A model generated the notes under the pieces. It saw nothing but the letters and a program-made list of their open reading frames with translations, searched no databases and had not been told where the DNA came from. Of a stretch of 64,000 nucleotides of DNA, positions 16,560 through 27,100 are shown piece after piece. Position 1 is the stretch's first letter; every line of letters begins with the position of its first letter. Source of the DNA: Marinicella sp. (GTDB taxonomy: Bacteria > Pseudomonadota > Gammaproteobacteria > Xanthomonadales > Marinicellaceae). The translations under genes and the position numbers were made by a program. The stretch lies in contig JANQRW010000038.1 of assembly GCA_028284365.1 (NCBI GenBank), positions 1-64,000 of the forward strand, given 5' to 3'.

Positions 16560-16849
16560 TAATTATGGTATCCCTGCTTCTGGCAATATTGTAAATTAAT
16601 CACCACTGTGAAGTACATTATTTTTCACCCATCAAAATATTTTTACCAAGGATTGTTACGCCTACTAAAAATACTTAATTGTGCAAGCAACATGACTAGG
16701 TATCTGGGGTTGCCTACCATTCTCATGTACTTTTGCTGAATGGATACCTCGACCATTGATTGGCTTAATTTTCCAGTCATAAGAAAAAATAATGATATTG
16801 ATCAAAATTAAGACATCAGTTATTGAAAAATTTACCTAAAGGCTCCAAA

Positions 16850-17131
16850 ATGCGCACTATGAATACAAAACTTATTCACAGTGTTATATTTCTTCTATTG
16901 CTGGCGATGACCGCGCATGAAGCACATGCTGCTGTGTCCCATGATGTAGAAGCTTGTGAAGTTTGTATTCATTTACAATCCAATGACGATGCATTGGCTG
17001 ATACCAGTGTTGCCTATCTCGCATATGATATTGCTTTACACCAGAAAGTTGTTAACCACAGCAGTATCACAGCCAATATCGCCCTACACTCCTCAGATCT
17101 CATACGTGGACCACCTCTGTACACATTATAA
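16850..17131 (+). CDS. Small secreted protein upstream of the metal-type TonB receptor
   Basis: 93 residues from ATG 16850, which has AAAGG about eight bases upstream; an upstream TTG extension lacks this. The signal peptide is 'LIHSVIFLLLLAMTAHEAHA'. The short mature part has His and Cys pairs ('SHDVEACEVCIH') and ends in 'IRGPPLYTL'. That layout, an early Cys-x-x-Cys and a terminal R-[AG]-P-P, is seen in small DUF2946-like proteins often found next to outer-membrane metal receptors. A role in binding or handing over a metal ion is an inference from context. The receptor gene starts 102 bp downstream on the same strand. Confidence 0.65.
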   Translation: MRTMNTKLIHSVIFLLLLAMTAHEAHAAVSHDVEACEVCIHLQSNDDALADTSVAYLAYDIALHQKVVNHSSITANIALHSSDLIRGPPLYTL

Positions 17132-17233
17132 GTTTTTTTAACAATTTACACTATTTTAATGAGCATGCCAATGAGCATGGTTTTGTGCAGAACAACAAAA
17201 ACAAACAAAAGTTTGTAAGTATGAGAGAACGAC

Positions 17234-19576
17234 ATGAGATATTTGTTACTTTTAACATTAATTATCAGCCCTACACTTTGGGCTCAAGACAACAGTGGCT
17301 TTAAAGGTCGCATCATTGACAACCAAGGCAAAGTATTCAGTGATGCCTTGATCAGAATACATGGTACTGACTTAGAGACAACAACCAACCAAGCAGGCGA
17401 ATTCAGTTTTGAAAATTTGGCTGAAGGCGTTTATGAATTGGATATAGAAATCAACCGCGCCAAACACTACAACACCAGCATTAACCATGATGGTCAACAA
17501 TTAATCATTAATGTTGATGCTTTGAAATTAGATGATCTGGTAGTCACAGCAAACCCGCTGGAACATAATCAATTACGCATGACCACACCAGTGGAAATTT
17601 TAAGCGAAACAGATTTGGTTTTGGACCGTGGTTTATCCATTGACCAAACATTGAACCGCATCACAGGTGTTAACTCTGGTAGCTTTGGTGTGGGTGCCGG
17701 TCAAGTAGTTATCCGTGGTCAACAAGGTCCTCGTGTGACTATTTTAAACAACAACATTACCAATCAAGATGCGGCATCAGTCAGTCCAGATCATTGGATC
17801 ACCACAGAACCATTGTTGGCAACTCAAGTTGAAGTACTGAAAGGGCCAGGCACTTTGCTTTACGGTGGTGGCGCTGTAGGCGGTGTGGTTAATGTGATCG
17901 ATGAAGTTATTCCTACCCAAAAGATTGATGGCATCACAGGTGGCATAGAAGGACGATTTTCGGATAACACCCTGAGCGAACAAACAGGTGTATTCACTAT
18001 CAGTGGCGCATTAAGTGATGAATGGATGGGTCATTTAAGTTATTTCAACAGCCAAACCGATGATTATGAAATTCCAGGCTTTGCTGAATCAGAGGTTCTA
18101 CATGAAGCTGAGGAAGCGCATGAAGAAGAACATGGTGATGAAGAGCATGAGGAAGAACATGGCGATGAGCGTGAAGGTGAGGATTTTGGCTTACTTGAAA
18201 ATTCATCTTTAGACTCAGATGGTTTTAACGTGGGCCTTTCAAGAGTAACTGACCGTGGTTACTGGGGTATTTCTTATTCAGATTACAACCGCAATTACGG
18301 TATCCCTGGTCACGAGCATGGACATGAAGAAGAAGGCCATGATGAAGAACATGATGAAGAAGAAGGGCATGATGAAGAGGAGGAAGAAATAGTTCGCATT
18401 GATCTGGATAAATCAGTCTTTAACATCAAAGGCCTTCACCGCTTGGATGACGACAGTTTTATTCGTCAGTTCAGAACTCATTATTCAAACACTGACTACA
18501 CGCATGTAGAATTAGAAGGTGACGAAGTGGGCACTTTGTTTGATAATCAAGCCGATGAGTTTCGACTTGAATTGACTCATGGAACAATCGGTGGTTTTGA
18601 AGGTGTTTGGGGTTTTCAATGGACCAACCGTGACTTTTCTGCATTGGGTGAGGAAGCATACATCCTACCTACTGAAACACAAGTATGGAGTGTATTCTTA
18701 ATCGAAGAGCGTGACTTTGATAACTGGCATGCTGAATTTGGTTTGCGTTATGATAACCAGACAATTGATTCTGATTTCTTCCCCGACTTTGATGATGATG
18801 CTTTGAGTATTTCTTTGGGTGCTACATTTGATTTAAATAACAATTGGACTTTACCCATCAACCTGACCTCTGCTGCCCGAATGGCCACCGCAGAAGAGTT
18901 ATTTTCAAATCAACCCTTAGGTGAAGAGTTGGTTCCTCATTTGGCCACCAATGCCATTGAAATTGGAAATTTAGACCTAACCCACGAAGTATCAAATAAC
19001 TTTGATGTTGGTTTGAAATACCGCAACAATGGCTGGCGTTTCAGTGCTGCTTTGTTCTATAACCAGTTAGATGATTACATTTTCTTGCGTAATACAGGTC
19101 TTGAAGAGGATGAAACCAGCATTTTTGTTTATGCACAACAAAATGCCACTTTTATGGGCTATGAAGCTGACCTTGGTTATCAGTTTGAAGATGGTTTTAA
19201 TAACCAATGGGATTTCAGGCTGTTTACTGATGGGACTGAAGCTGAGTTAAACACTGGTGAGAACGTGCCTCGTATCCCAAGTAATCGATACGGTTTAGAA
19301 ATTAACTGGAACAGAGGCTCTTGGAATGTTGGCATCAACCATACCCATGTAGCTGATCAAAATGATTTAGCTGATTTTGAGTTACCTACTGAAGGCTATG
19401 ATTTATTAGACTTAAATGTTAACTGGGTACATTACCATGATCGTTTCGAGACGCTGGTATTTTTACGAGCCGATAACTTGTTGGATGAAGAAATTCGTGA
19501 GCATGCTTCATTCATCAAAGACATTGCTCCAAGACCAGGACGCAGTATTTCAGCAGGTTTTAGATTGTCTTTTTAA
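17234..19576 (+). CDS. TonB-dependent outer-membrane receptor with His/Glu-rich loops (ZnuD-like)
   Basis: 780 residues. Signal peptide (1-17), a carboxypeptidase-regulatory-like beta domain (about 22-95), the plug (about 110-220: 'TPVEILSETDLVLDRG', 'VVIRGQQGPRVTILNN', 'VEVLKGPGTLLYGGGAVGGV') and a 22-strand barrel ending in Phe ('AGFRLSF'). Two extracellular loops, at about residues 289-316 and 360-386, are almost pure His, Glu, Asp and Gly ('HEEEHGDEEHEEEHGDE', 'HEEEGHDEEHDEEEGHDEEE'), as in zinc receptors such as ZnuD. Zinc is the best guess; nickel, copper or cobalt are possible. No clear Zur box was found upstream. The small secreted protein before it is a likely partner. TonB/ExbBD energy could come from the exbB-exbD pair at 45-46 kb or another set. 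Confidence 0.9.
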   Translation: MRYLLLLTLIISPTLWAQDNSGFKGRIIDNQGKVFSDALIRIHGTDLETTTNQAGEFSFENLAEGVYELDIEINRAKHYNTSINHDGQQLIINVDALKLDDLVVTANPLEHNQLRMTTPVEILSETDLVLDRGLSIDQTLNRITGVNSGSFGVGAGQVVIRGQQGPRVTILNNNITNQDAASVSPDHWITTEPLLATQVEVLKGPGTLLYGGGAVGGVVNVIDEVIPTQKIDGITGGIEGRFSDNTLSEQTGVFTISGALSDEWMGHLSYFNSQTDDYEIPGFAESEVLHEAEEAHEEEHGDEEHEEEHGDEREGEDFGLLENSSLDSDGFNVGLSRVTDRGYWGISYSDYNRNYGIPGHEHGHEEEGHDEEHDEEEGHDEEEEEIVRIDLDKSVFNIKGLHRLDDDSFIRQFRTHYSNTDYTHVELEGDEVGTLFDNQADEFRLELTHGTIGGFEGVWGFQWTNRDFSALGEEAYILPTETQVWSVFLIEERDFDNWHAEFGLRYDNQTIDSDFFPDFDDDALSISLGATFDLNNNWTLPINLTSAARMATAEELFSNQPLGEELVPHLATNAIEIGNLDLTHEVSNNFDVGLKYRNNGWRFSAALFYNQLDDYIFLRNTGLEEDETSIFVYAQQNATFMGYEADLGYQFEDGFNNQWDFRLFTDGTEAELNTGENVPRIPSNRYGLEINWNRGSWNVGINHTHVADQNDLADFELPTEGYDLLDLNVNWVHYHDRFETLVFLRADNLLDEEIREHASFIKDIAPRPGRSISAGFRLSF

Positions 19577-19628
19577 AGTAAGCCGATGATGATAAAATGC
19601 GCGCCTTAATTTGATAAGAGCGCGCAAC

Positions 19629-21224
19629 ATGGCTGAACAAAAAGCTGAGTATTTAAACCGCAGAACTTTTGCGATTATCTCGCATCCTGATGCGGGTAAA
19701 ACCACCATCACTGAAAAAATATTGTTATTTGGTGGCGCTATTCAAGTGGCAGGTTCAGTTAAATCAAGAAAAGCTGATCGCCATGCCACATCAGATTGGA
19801 TGGCAATGGAGCAAGAGCGTGGCATATCCATCACTTCCTCCATCATGCAATTCCCATACAAAGGCCGAACCATGAACCTTTTGGACACCCCAGGCCATGC
19901 CGATTTCTCTGAAGATACATACCGTACTTTAACAGCAGTTGATTCAGCATTGATGGTGATTGATTGTGCCAAAGGGGTGGAAGAAAGAACCATCAAACTG
20001 ATGGAGGTATGCCGATTGCGCACCACACCCACCTATACATTTATCAACAAGTTAGACCGTGAAGGCAAAGACCCCATCGACTTATTGGATGAAGTAGAAG
20101 ATGTACTCAAAATCAAATGTGCCCCTATCACTTGGCCCATTGGCATGGGCAAAAGACTCAAAGGTGTGTATCACTTTGTCAATGACGAAGTGATGTTATA
20201 TGAAGCAGGCAAGAACTACGAAACCCAAGAGGCCACCATCATTAAAGGACTTGACTCAAAAGAGCTGGACGAGACCCTAGGAACTGCTGCTGAAGAATTC
20301 AGAGAGGAAGTTGAATTAATAAAAGGCGCCTCCCATAAGTTTGATCTGGATGCTTATTTAAAAGGCGAATTATCACCTGTTTTTTTCGGTTCAGCAATTA
20401 ACAATTTTGGGGTACAACCACTCTTAGATTCTTTTGCCGCACATGCACCAGCACCACAACCACGAGCAACAACCGAGCGTGTGATTGAACCGAGCGAAAA
20501 TAAATGCTCAGGATTCGTTTTTAAAATTCAAGCCAATATGGATCCCAACCACCGTGATCGGGTTGCATTCATGCGTATTTGCTCAGGTGTGTTCACCCAA
20601 GGTATGAAACTTAAAAACTCAAGACTGGGTAAAGACATTAAGATACCCAATGCCTTAACATTCATGGCTGAAGAGCGTGGCACGGTAGAAAAAGCTTATC
20701 CTGGCGACATCATTGGCATCCACAACCACGGTACCATCAGTATTGGTGATTCATTCAGTGAAGGTGAAGAATTACAATTCACCGGCATACCCAGCTTTGC
20801 TCCTGAATTATTCCGACGGGCCCGCCTGAAAGATCCTTTGAAACTCAAAGCCTTACAAAAAGGTCTGGCCCAATTGTCTGAAGAAGGTGCCACCCAATTT
20901 TTCCGCCCACTCATCAGTAATGAACTGATATTGGGTGCTGTCGGCGTGTTACAGTTTGAAGTGGTCGCTTACCGTTTGAAACGCGAATACAACGTGGAAG
21001 CCATCTTTGAGAATGTCGAAACAAGAACCGCTTATTGGGTCGACTCGGATGATGACAAAAAGATGTTACAGTTCCGCAACAAAAATGAAGCCAACTTAGC
21101 TGAAGATGCCCATGGTCACCTGGTATACCTGGCTCCATCAATGGTGAATTTACAGCTGGCTCAAGAACGGCATCCTGACATCAGATTCCACAACACCACC
21201 GAAACGTTAAAAGCTTCACGGTAA
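19629..21224 (+). CDS. prfC: Peptide chain release factor 3
   Basis: 531 residues from the ATG at 19629; a TTG six codons upstream is in frame but not needed. G motifs are intact: 'SHPDAGKTT' (18-26), the switch II 'DTPGHADF', and 'NKLDREGKD'. RF3 is the GTPase that strips RF1/RF2 from the ribosome after peptide release. A 7-bp inverted repeat, TGCGCGC (19598-19604) with GCGCGCA (19620-19626), brackets the probable ribosome binding region and could form a hairpin in the leader. It stands 52 bp after the TonB receptor. Confidence 0.97.
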   Translation: MAEQKAEYLNRRTFAIISHPDAGKTTITEKILLFGGAIQVAGSVKSRKADRHATSDWMAMEQERGISITSSIMQFPYKGRTMNLLDTPGHADFSEDTYRTLTAVDSALMVIDCAKGVEERTIKLMEVCRLRTTPTYTFINKLDREGKDPIDLLDEVEDVLKIKCAPITWPIGMGKRLKGVYHFVNDEVMLYEAGKNYETQEATIIKGLDSKELDETLGTAAEEFREEVELIKGASHKFDLDAYLKGELSPVFFGSAINNFGVQPLLDSFAAHAPAPQPRATTERVIEPSENKCSGFVFKIQANMDPNHRDRVAFMRICSGVFTQGMKLKNSRLGKDIKIPNALTFMAEERGTVEKAYPGDIIGIHNHGTISIGDSFSEGEELQFTGIPSFAPELFRRARLKDPLKLKALQKGLAQLSEEGATQFFRPLISNELILGAVGVLQFEVVAYRLKREYNVEAIFENVETRTAYWVDSDDDKKMLQFRNKNEANLAEDAHGHLVYLAPSMVNLQLAQERHPDIRFHNTTETLKASR

Positions 21225-21249
21225 AGCATCAGTTTTTTCAATTAAAATC

Positions 21250-21255
21250 TTGACA
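21250..21255 (+). promoter_or_regulatory. -35 box of the tRNA-Met promoter
   Basis: A perfect TTGACA lies 41 bp before the tRNA 5' end. The -10 box is weak (TAAGAA or AAAATT in the expected zone), followed by a GC-rich discriminator TTCGCGCTC, the usual look of a stable-RNA promoter. Confidence 0.45.
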
Positions 21256-21290
21256 AAAAGCGCGATTGATAAGAAAATTCGCGCTCTCGT

Positions 21291-21367
21291 GGCTATATAG
21301 CTCAGCTGGTTAGAGCACAGCATTCATAATGCTGGGGTCGGTGGTTCAAGTCCACCTATAGCCACCA
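21291..21367 (+). tRNA. tRNA-Met (CAT), elongator type
   Basis: 77 nt with encoded CCA. Acceptor GGCTATA pairs with TATAGCC, D loop AGCTCAGCTGGTTAGAGC, anticodon CAT in ATTCATAAT, T arm GGTTCAAGTCC. It closely follows E. coli elongator tRNA-Met and lacks initiator features such as the mismatched first pair. Confidence 0.93.
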
Positions 21368-21485
21368 CTTCTTTTCTTGGTATTCTATAGCAATAAAACT
21401 GCCATTTATCTGGAACAAAGGTTAATCAATGGGTGTAGTTTGAACAGCCATCGAAAACTCAACGGCTTTCCTGTAAATAAGCAAC

Positions 21486-21983
21486 TCACTCAATCTCACA
21501 GTTACTGATCAATTTATTTAAAGTAGCTGATAGTTGTGATAACTGTTCTGCTGAAATGCCATCAAGCGCAATTGTACGGTTTTGATTTCTTATTTTTTTA
21601 AGCTTAAATAGAATTTGTTTGGCTTTGTTGGTCAACTTCAGTGAATACTTCCTCCTGTCTTTATTATTTATCTCCCTTTTTAGATAGCCATTCTTTTTCA
21701 ACAGTTCAATAATACGTGTGACTGACGCTTTGTCTTTGAAAACCAAGGCTGCTATCTGACTTTGACTCAATTCGGGGTATTGCTCAACAAAATGCAATAT
21801 CAGCGCCTGGTCAACTGTGATATCTCCCACCTTTTGATCAAACTGATCCTGGGCATATCTTTTGTACTGTTTAATCGCTTTTTCAATGGTATAGAAGATC
21901 GTTTTATCAGGTGTTAACTCATCAAGCTTATTCATCCAGTTTTGGTCTTCCAAACCCTCATTTGAGTCTTTATTATTTTTCAT
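21486..21983 (-). CDS. MarR-family transcriptional regulator
   Basis: 165 residues with the MarR plan: an N-terminal dimer helix, then 'LSQSQIAALVFKDKASVTRI' (winged helix, about residues 74-93), 'LLKKNGYLKREINNKDRRKY' with the DxR wing, and C-terminal dimer helices. MarR proteins bind palindromes as dimers and are usually released by a small ligand. Its start overlaps the end of the serine-hydrolase gene by 11 bp, so the two share one transcript and the regulator likely controls the pair through the palindrome at 23479-23514. Confidence 0.9.
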   Translation of the reverse strand: MKNNKDSNEGLEDQNWMNKLDELTPDKTIFYTIEKAIKQYKRYAQDQFDQKVGDITVDQALILHFVEQYPELSQSQIAALVFKDKASVTRIIELLKKNGYLKREINNKDRRKYSLKLTNKAKQILFKLKKIRNQNRTIALDGISAEQLSQLSATLNKLISNCEIE

Positions 21984-23442
21984 CAGTTATGACTTTTATG
22001 CGCTTCAATTTTTCGATGAGTATCTCATCATTCGGATACAGTTTTAAGCTTTTTTCATAACTCTTTACTGCCTCATGGTTTTTGCCCAATTTATGAAAAA
22101 CATCCCCCATTGCTGCATGAATTGTTTCATCATCAGGATTTATCTGAACAGTCATCCGCAGGATTTCAAGTGCTTGGTTATACTCCTCCCGTTTTCGGTA
22201 TTGATCACTTTCATGAAGCATGTAACGAATTGAGACTTTATTCTCAGCGATTTCCAACTGTTTCCTGGCCGCTTTTAGGCCTTTGTTTTTAAATGCAGTT
22301 AACACCTTTTGAGTATTAAAAAACCTATCGGTATGCGCTGTCTTTCCACCAATCTCACGACGAATGAATGACCGTACTTCATACCATCCGTCCATTGCTG
22401 ACCTGTTTGAAAGAACAACAGCAACATACCCAGACTGCCTGAATATATCCATATTAGCCGCAACTCCATGAGCCCCTCCACTGTGGCCAAATGAAGTTTC
22501 TTTCTGCGCTTTATATAAACTGAGGCCATAACCATAACCACGCCCGTTATGGTCAATAGTCATTAAATCAAGTATGTCTTTTGAAATGATTTGGTAAGAA
22601 CTTGTTGCCTGAGCAAAAGCCAAAAAATCATGCGCTGTTGAATAGGCACCTCCAGCAGAACTACCAATAGCACCACCTAGATTCGTTTCTACCAATGATC
22701 TATTTATTAATGAATATTCATAGGTTCCTGCCAAACCCTCAACCACTTCATCACTTCGCCAACCCGTGTTTTTCATACCCGCTGGTTTAAAGATTGTTTT
22801 TTCGATGTGATCATAGTAGTTTTCACCAGTTATCTTTTCAATGATTAAGCCAAGCAACAAGTATCCGGAATTACTGTATTGTGAACTCTGGCCTGGAATA
22901 AAATTCAAAGGTTCATATTCAAAAAACTGTAAGAAGTCAGACAGTTTATTGATACTACTTTTGGAGTGATTATCATACTTGGGATTAAAATAATCACTTA
23001 AACCTGATTGATGTGTCAACAATTGATGAATGGTCACTTTGTTTTTAACGATTTCATTTGGGTAGTCGGGTAAAAATTTACCAACAACATCGTCAACCTT
23101 TAGCTGACCAGATTCAACCAGTTGCATGATGGCCACAGCTGTGAACATCTTTGCCATTGATGCAGTCTGAAATTTGGTGCCAATTTTGTTTGGAGTTTTA
23201 TGGGCATAATTTGCATATCCATGCTCATATTCAATAATGACTTGGCCGTTCTTAGCAATCAAAACCACACCGTTGAAATCGCTGTTTTGTTCTAAATATG
23301 CTTGAATATTCGACAGCATAGCTTCATCAGATCTTGATTCGGCTTTATTCATAAAGCCCAAAACAAACAATAAGACCAGTGTGCTCATCCAGCCAGAAAA
23401 ATATGAAAAAATTGAAATTGATTTTGTTGTGTCTGTATTCAT
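21973..23442 (-). CDS. Secreted serine hydrolase (class C beta-lactamase / PBP4-like fold) with C-terminal TPRs
   Basis: 489 residues. An N-terminal hydrophobic segment (about 11-32) acts as signal peptide or anchor. The beta-lactamase-related triad motifs are present: 'TASMAKMFTA' (SxxK), 'YSNSGY' (YxN) and 'FGHSGGAHG' (HxG), with 'LLTHQSGLSDY' between the first two. This makes it an active-site-serine esterase, peptidase or beta-lactam-related enzyme; true beta-lactamase activity cannot be inferred. Residues about 420-480 form two TPR-like repeats ('ALEILRMTVQINPDDETIHA', 'AVKSYEKSLKLYPNDEIL'). It heads a two-gene unit with the MarR regulator. Confidence 0.88.
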   Translation of the reverse strand: MNTDTTKSISIFSYFSGWMSTLVLLFVLGFMNKAESRSDEAMLSNIQAYLEQNSDFNGVVLIAKNGQVIIEYEHGYANYAHKTPNKIGTKFQTASMAKMFTAVAIMQLVESGQLKVDDVVGKFLPDYPNEIVKNKVTIHQLLTHQSGLSDYFNPKYDNHSKSSINKLSDFLQFFEYEPLNFIPGQSSQYSNSGYLLLGLIIEKITGENYYDHIEKTIFKPAGMKNTGWRSDEVVEGLAGTYEYSLINRSLVETNLGGAIGSSAGGAYSTAHDFLAFAQATSSYQIISKDILDLMTIDHNGRGYGYGLSLYKAQKETSFGHSGGAHGVAANMDIFRQSGYVAVVLSNRSAMDGWYEVRSFIRREIGGKTAHTDRFFNTQKVLTAFKNKGLKAARKQLEIAENKVSIRYMLHESDQYRKREEYNQALEILRMTVQINPDDETIHAAMGDVFHKLGKNHEAVKSYEKSLKLYPNDEILIEKLKRIKVITDEK

Positions 23443-23473
23443 TGTACGGCCCTATTTATCTGAGTAAGTTGGC

Positions 23474-23514
23474 ATTATATACACATATAGTTGATATATC
23501 AACTATATGTGTAT
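23474..23514 (-). promoter_or_regulatory. Strong sigma-70 promoter overlapped by a perfect 36-bp palindrome (likely MarR operator)
   Basis: Reading leftwards, TTGATA (complement of 23497-23502) and TATAAT (complement of 23474-23479) are exactly 17 bp apart, ending 32 bp before the hydrolase ATG. Bases 23479-23514 form a perfect 36-bp palindrome, arms ATACACATATAGTTGATA and its exact complement, covering the -35 box and the spacer. A dimeric repressor bound here would block polymerase. The MarR gene in the same operon is the obvious candidate. Confidence 0.8.
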
Positions 23515-23655
23515 CAACTTAATTCAAAATAGCATCAAGACATAAACAAAGAGTTTCTAGTCAATGGAGACATCGAACCACAAACAAATGACAGCACCTT
23601 TACTTTTTTGCATTCTTGAATTGTTATATTCATGTTGATAAGAATATAATAAAGT

Positions 23656-24174
23656 ATGAAATTTTTGTTGCTATTAGCTTTGTCGTTCAATTTTCAATTC
23701 GCTGATGCCAATCAATGGGTTAAATTAGGTGAAGCTGAGATCAGCTGGGGCTACAGAACCCCTTATCGCATCAATCTGATGGCCCCCAAGGGCGTGCATG
23801 ACTTGGATGATATTCGAAACGGCATGCAAGTGGTGCAATTTGATATTGAATGGTTGGCTCCGGTCATCGCCAAAGACCAGGTAGAAAAACATTTCAAAGA
23901 ACTGATCGAAGAACAACTGGATGATCCAGAATCAATCAAGTTCAATCAAACCATCATCAATCGTCTAACCAAAAAACTACCCGAAGCGAATCGCTTTGAT
24001 CGCTGGCAATTTACTTTTTCTCCTGATACAGGTACTCAAGTGACTATAGCAGGTGAACAAGTACATACCCTCATTGGTTCAGAAATCAACCGGGCATTAC
24101 ACCATGCCTGGTTATTACGAGATCCTGTAACCACTTCTAAACTATTAACTCGCTTACTCAAACTAGGTAAATAA
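23656..24174 (+). CDS. Chalcone-isomerase-like periplasmic protein
   Basis: 172 residues with a signal peptide (MKFLLLLALSFNFQFADA). The mature sequence follows the chalcone-isomerase-like family found in many proteobacteria: 'LGEAEISWGYRTPYRINLMAP' (in pieces) at the front and 'GEQVHTLIGSEINRALHHAW' with 'PVTTSKLLTRLLKL' at the end. Bacterial members of this type are not known to act on flavonoids; fatty-acid or small-molecule binding is more likely. Its TAA overlaps the ATG of the next gene (TAATG), so it is coupled to the two amidohydrolase-like genes. Confidence 0.7.
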   Translation: MKFLLLLALSFNFQFADANQWVKLGEAEISWGYRTPYRINLMAPKGVHDLDDIRNGMQVVQFDIEWLAPVIAKDQVEKHFKELIEEQLDDPESIKFNQTIINRLTKKLPEANRFDRWQFTFSPDTGTQVTIAGEQVHTLIGSEINRALHHAWLLRDPVTTSKLLTRLLKLGK

Positions 24175-27100
24175 TGAAACTGAAACTAAAACCATTTGTA
24201 TTGGCTGCGCTCGCTTGCAGCTCAAGTGGTCAGGCAGCATCAATTCCAACTGATGTTATTAACGGTAATGTGGATGACCGCAATACCATTACCGCACTGA
24301 CCAATGCCACCATTCACTTAAATGCTGATAAAACCATAGAACATGCCACTTTACTCATACAAAATGATCGCATTCTCAGCATCCATGCCAAATCAAACCA
24401 TAAAGCACTGACAAATGCTGTAGTCAAAGATTATTCAGGTATGCATATCTATCCAGGATTTATCAATCTTGATTCCGATGTGGGTTTACCAGAGCCTAAC
24501 AAACGTGAACCATTCAAGTGGGGTGGACCAGAAACAATTAACAGCACCACCAAAGGTGCCTATAACAGCAATGAAGCCATCAAAACCTCGTACGATGCTG
24601 CAAAGCATTTTTCTACCGACACCAAAAATAATAAAAAACTGAGGGCTGCGGGGTTCACCAATGCTTTGAGCCATCGAAAAGACGGTATCATGCGTGGCAC
24701 TGCAGTGCTTTCACACCTCAGTGACCATCCAGAAGAACTCAATATGGTGGTTGCAAAAGCTGCTCAGCACTATTCTTTTGATAAAGGTTCATCTAAACAA
24801 GACTACCCCATATCTTTGATGGGTTCAGTGGCTTTGATTCGCCAAACTTGGTTGGATGCCCAGTGGTATAAACAACAAAATGAAATGCATGACTTCGATT
24901 TGGCTGCCATCAATGCCAACAAAAGCTTACCTAAAATTATCAACACCACTAACTGGCAACAAACACTATTAGCCAAAACAATAGCTGATGAATTTGGAAC
25001 AGATTTTGTGGTCAAAACATCGGGAGATTCATACCAAAACCTGGCTGCCATCAAAGCCAGTGAACAAACATTAATCGTACCATTAACTAAACCCAAAGCA
25101 CCTAAAATCAACGATGAACTGGATGCCTGGAATATCAGTTACCGGGATTTGAAGAAGTGGGAAGTAGCACCTTTCAACCCTGCTCTACTTGAAAAAGAAG
25201 GCATTGAATTTGCATTAGTCCCTGATGATTCAGCCAAAGGTTTAGATACTTTTTTGAAAGACTTACGCAATGCACATCAGCATGGACTGAGTGAAAAAAC
25301 AGCGTTGCGTGCGATTACTGCGATACCCGCTAAAATTCTCAACAACAGTGAACTTGGCGAGTTAAACAAAGGCAATTTCGCTAATTTTGTGGTTACCACT
25401 GGTCCATTGCTCGCTGAGGATACTTTGATCGCCGAAACTTGGGCTGCCGGAGAACCCTATACAATCAAAGGTTTGCCTGTGATGAATGCAGGTCATTACC
25501 AACTGGCTTATGGCAATGATCTATATGAATTCAACCTCATGAATGAAAAAGGCAAACTCAAATTAGCCGCTATTGATGAAGAAGACGAACTGAAATACAG
25601 CATCAAAACTGCTGGTAATTTTGCAACGCTAAGTATCTCAGGAGATGAAGTCAATCATGACTTATTTGGCATGATTGATAACCGCGAATTTATAGCTGTT
25701 GACAATGGCGACTGGAAATTACAAAAAATGGGTCCAGTTAAAAATGACAAAGACGCTGAACAGAGCAAAGAAAAAAACAACAAGGATTTACCAAGTATAC
25801 CCTCACCATTTGCGGCTTACGGAATGCTTGATATAGATGATGAAGACTCCGTCTTGATCAAAAATGCCACCGTTTGGACCAATGAAAAAGATGGTATTTT
25901 AACCAATACCGATGTTTTGGTGGTTAATGGCAAAATCAAAAGCATTGGTAGTGATTTAAGCATTGGTAAGAATGGCCGCAAAATAGATGGTACTGGCATG
26001 CATTTAACCAGCGGTATCATTGATGAACACGCTCACATAGCATTACTTTCGGTAAACGACATTGCAGTTAACTCATCGATGGTCAGAATGAAAGACGCCA
26101 TTAATCCACATGATGTTAATATTTATCGTAATTTAGCTGGTGGGGTCACTGCCGCCCAATTGTTGCATGGTTCTGCCAATCCCATCGGCGGCCAGTCTGC
26201 ACTGGTTAAGTTGAAATGGGGTGTTGACCACCCAGAAGATTTACTGATTGAAGGAGCCACAGGATTTATTAAATTTGCTTTGGGTGAAAACGTTAAGCGT
26301 TCACGCAACCAAGAATCTATCCGCTACCCATTAACTCGCATGGGCGTGGAGCAAGTTTATCGTGATGCTTTTACTCAAGCACTCGCCTATGAGAAAACGT
26401 GGACTGATTACAACAAGCTAAGCTCTGGTGCCAAGAAAAAAACCACCGCACCAAGGAGAGACCTGGTAATGGAAGCCACTTTGGAAGTGGTCAACCAAGA
26501 AAGAATGATATCGTGCCATTCTTATGTTCAGTCTGAAATTAATATGCTGATGCACGTGGCTGATGATTTTGGTTTCAATGTAAATACATTCACCCATATT
26601 CTTGAGGGTTATAAAGTAGCAGATAAAATGAAAGCCCACGGTGTTGGTGCTTCCACTTTCTCTGATTGGTGGGCATTCAAGTGGGAAGTAAATTATGCCA
26701 TTCCTTATAACGCCGCTCTGATGCACAATGCAGGCGTGGTCACGGCCATTAATTCAGACTCAGCCGAAATGTCACGCCGATTGAATCAGGAAGCAGCCAA
26801 ATCAATTAAATATGGTGGCTTGTCTGAAGAAGAAGCTTGGAAACTGGTTACACTTAATCCTGCAAAACTTTTACACCTGGATGACCGCATGGGCAGTATA
26901 AAAGCAGGTAAAGATGCTGATTTAGTGTTGTGGTCTGAAAACCCTTTGTCAATTTATGCCAAAGTTGTGAAGACAATGGTTGATGGCGTGGTTTACTATG
27001 ACCGTGATAAACAAGCTGAAATTGAACAAATGATTGCAGATGAAAGAAGTCGTTTGATAACACTGAGTAAAAACAGCAAAGGCCCCAAAGCACCATTCAA

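Noticed and set aside
9266-16849. Second copy of the tmRNA 3' end (attR)
   Set aside because: I looked for GGTTCGATTCCCGCC and the CGTCTCCACCA end on both strands and saw only a chance 8-base match near 11510. Not claimed.
16823-16849. TTG start nine codons upstream of the small secreted protein
   Set aside because: It would add a charged segment before the signal peptide and cover the AAAGG ribosome binding site used by the ATG at 16850.
16560-17233. Zur-type operator before the TonB receptor genes
   Set aside because: No GTTATAATATAAC-like dyad was found in either spacer. Zinc control is therefore not claimed from DNA sites.
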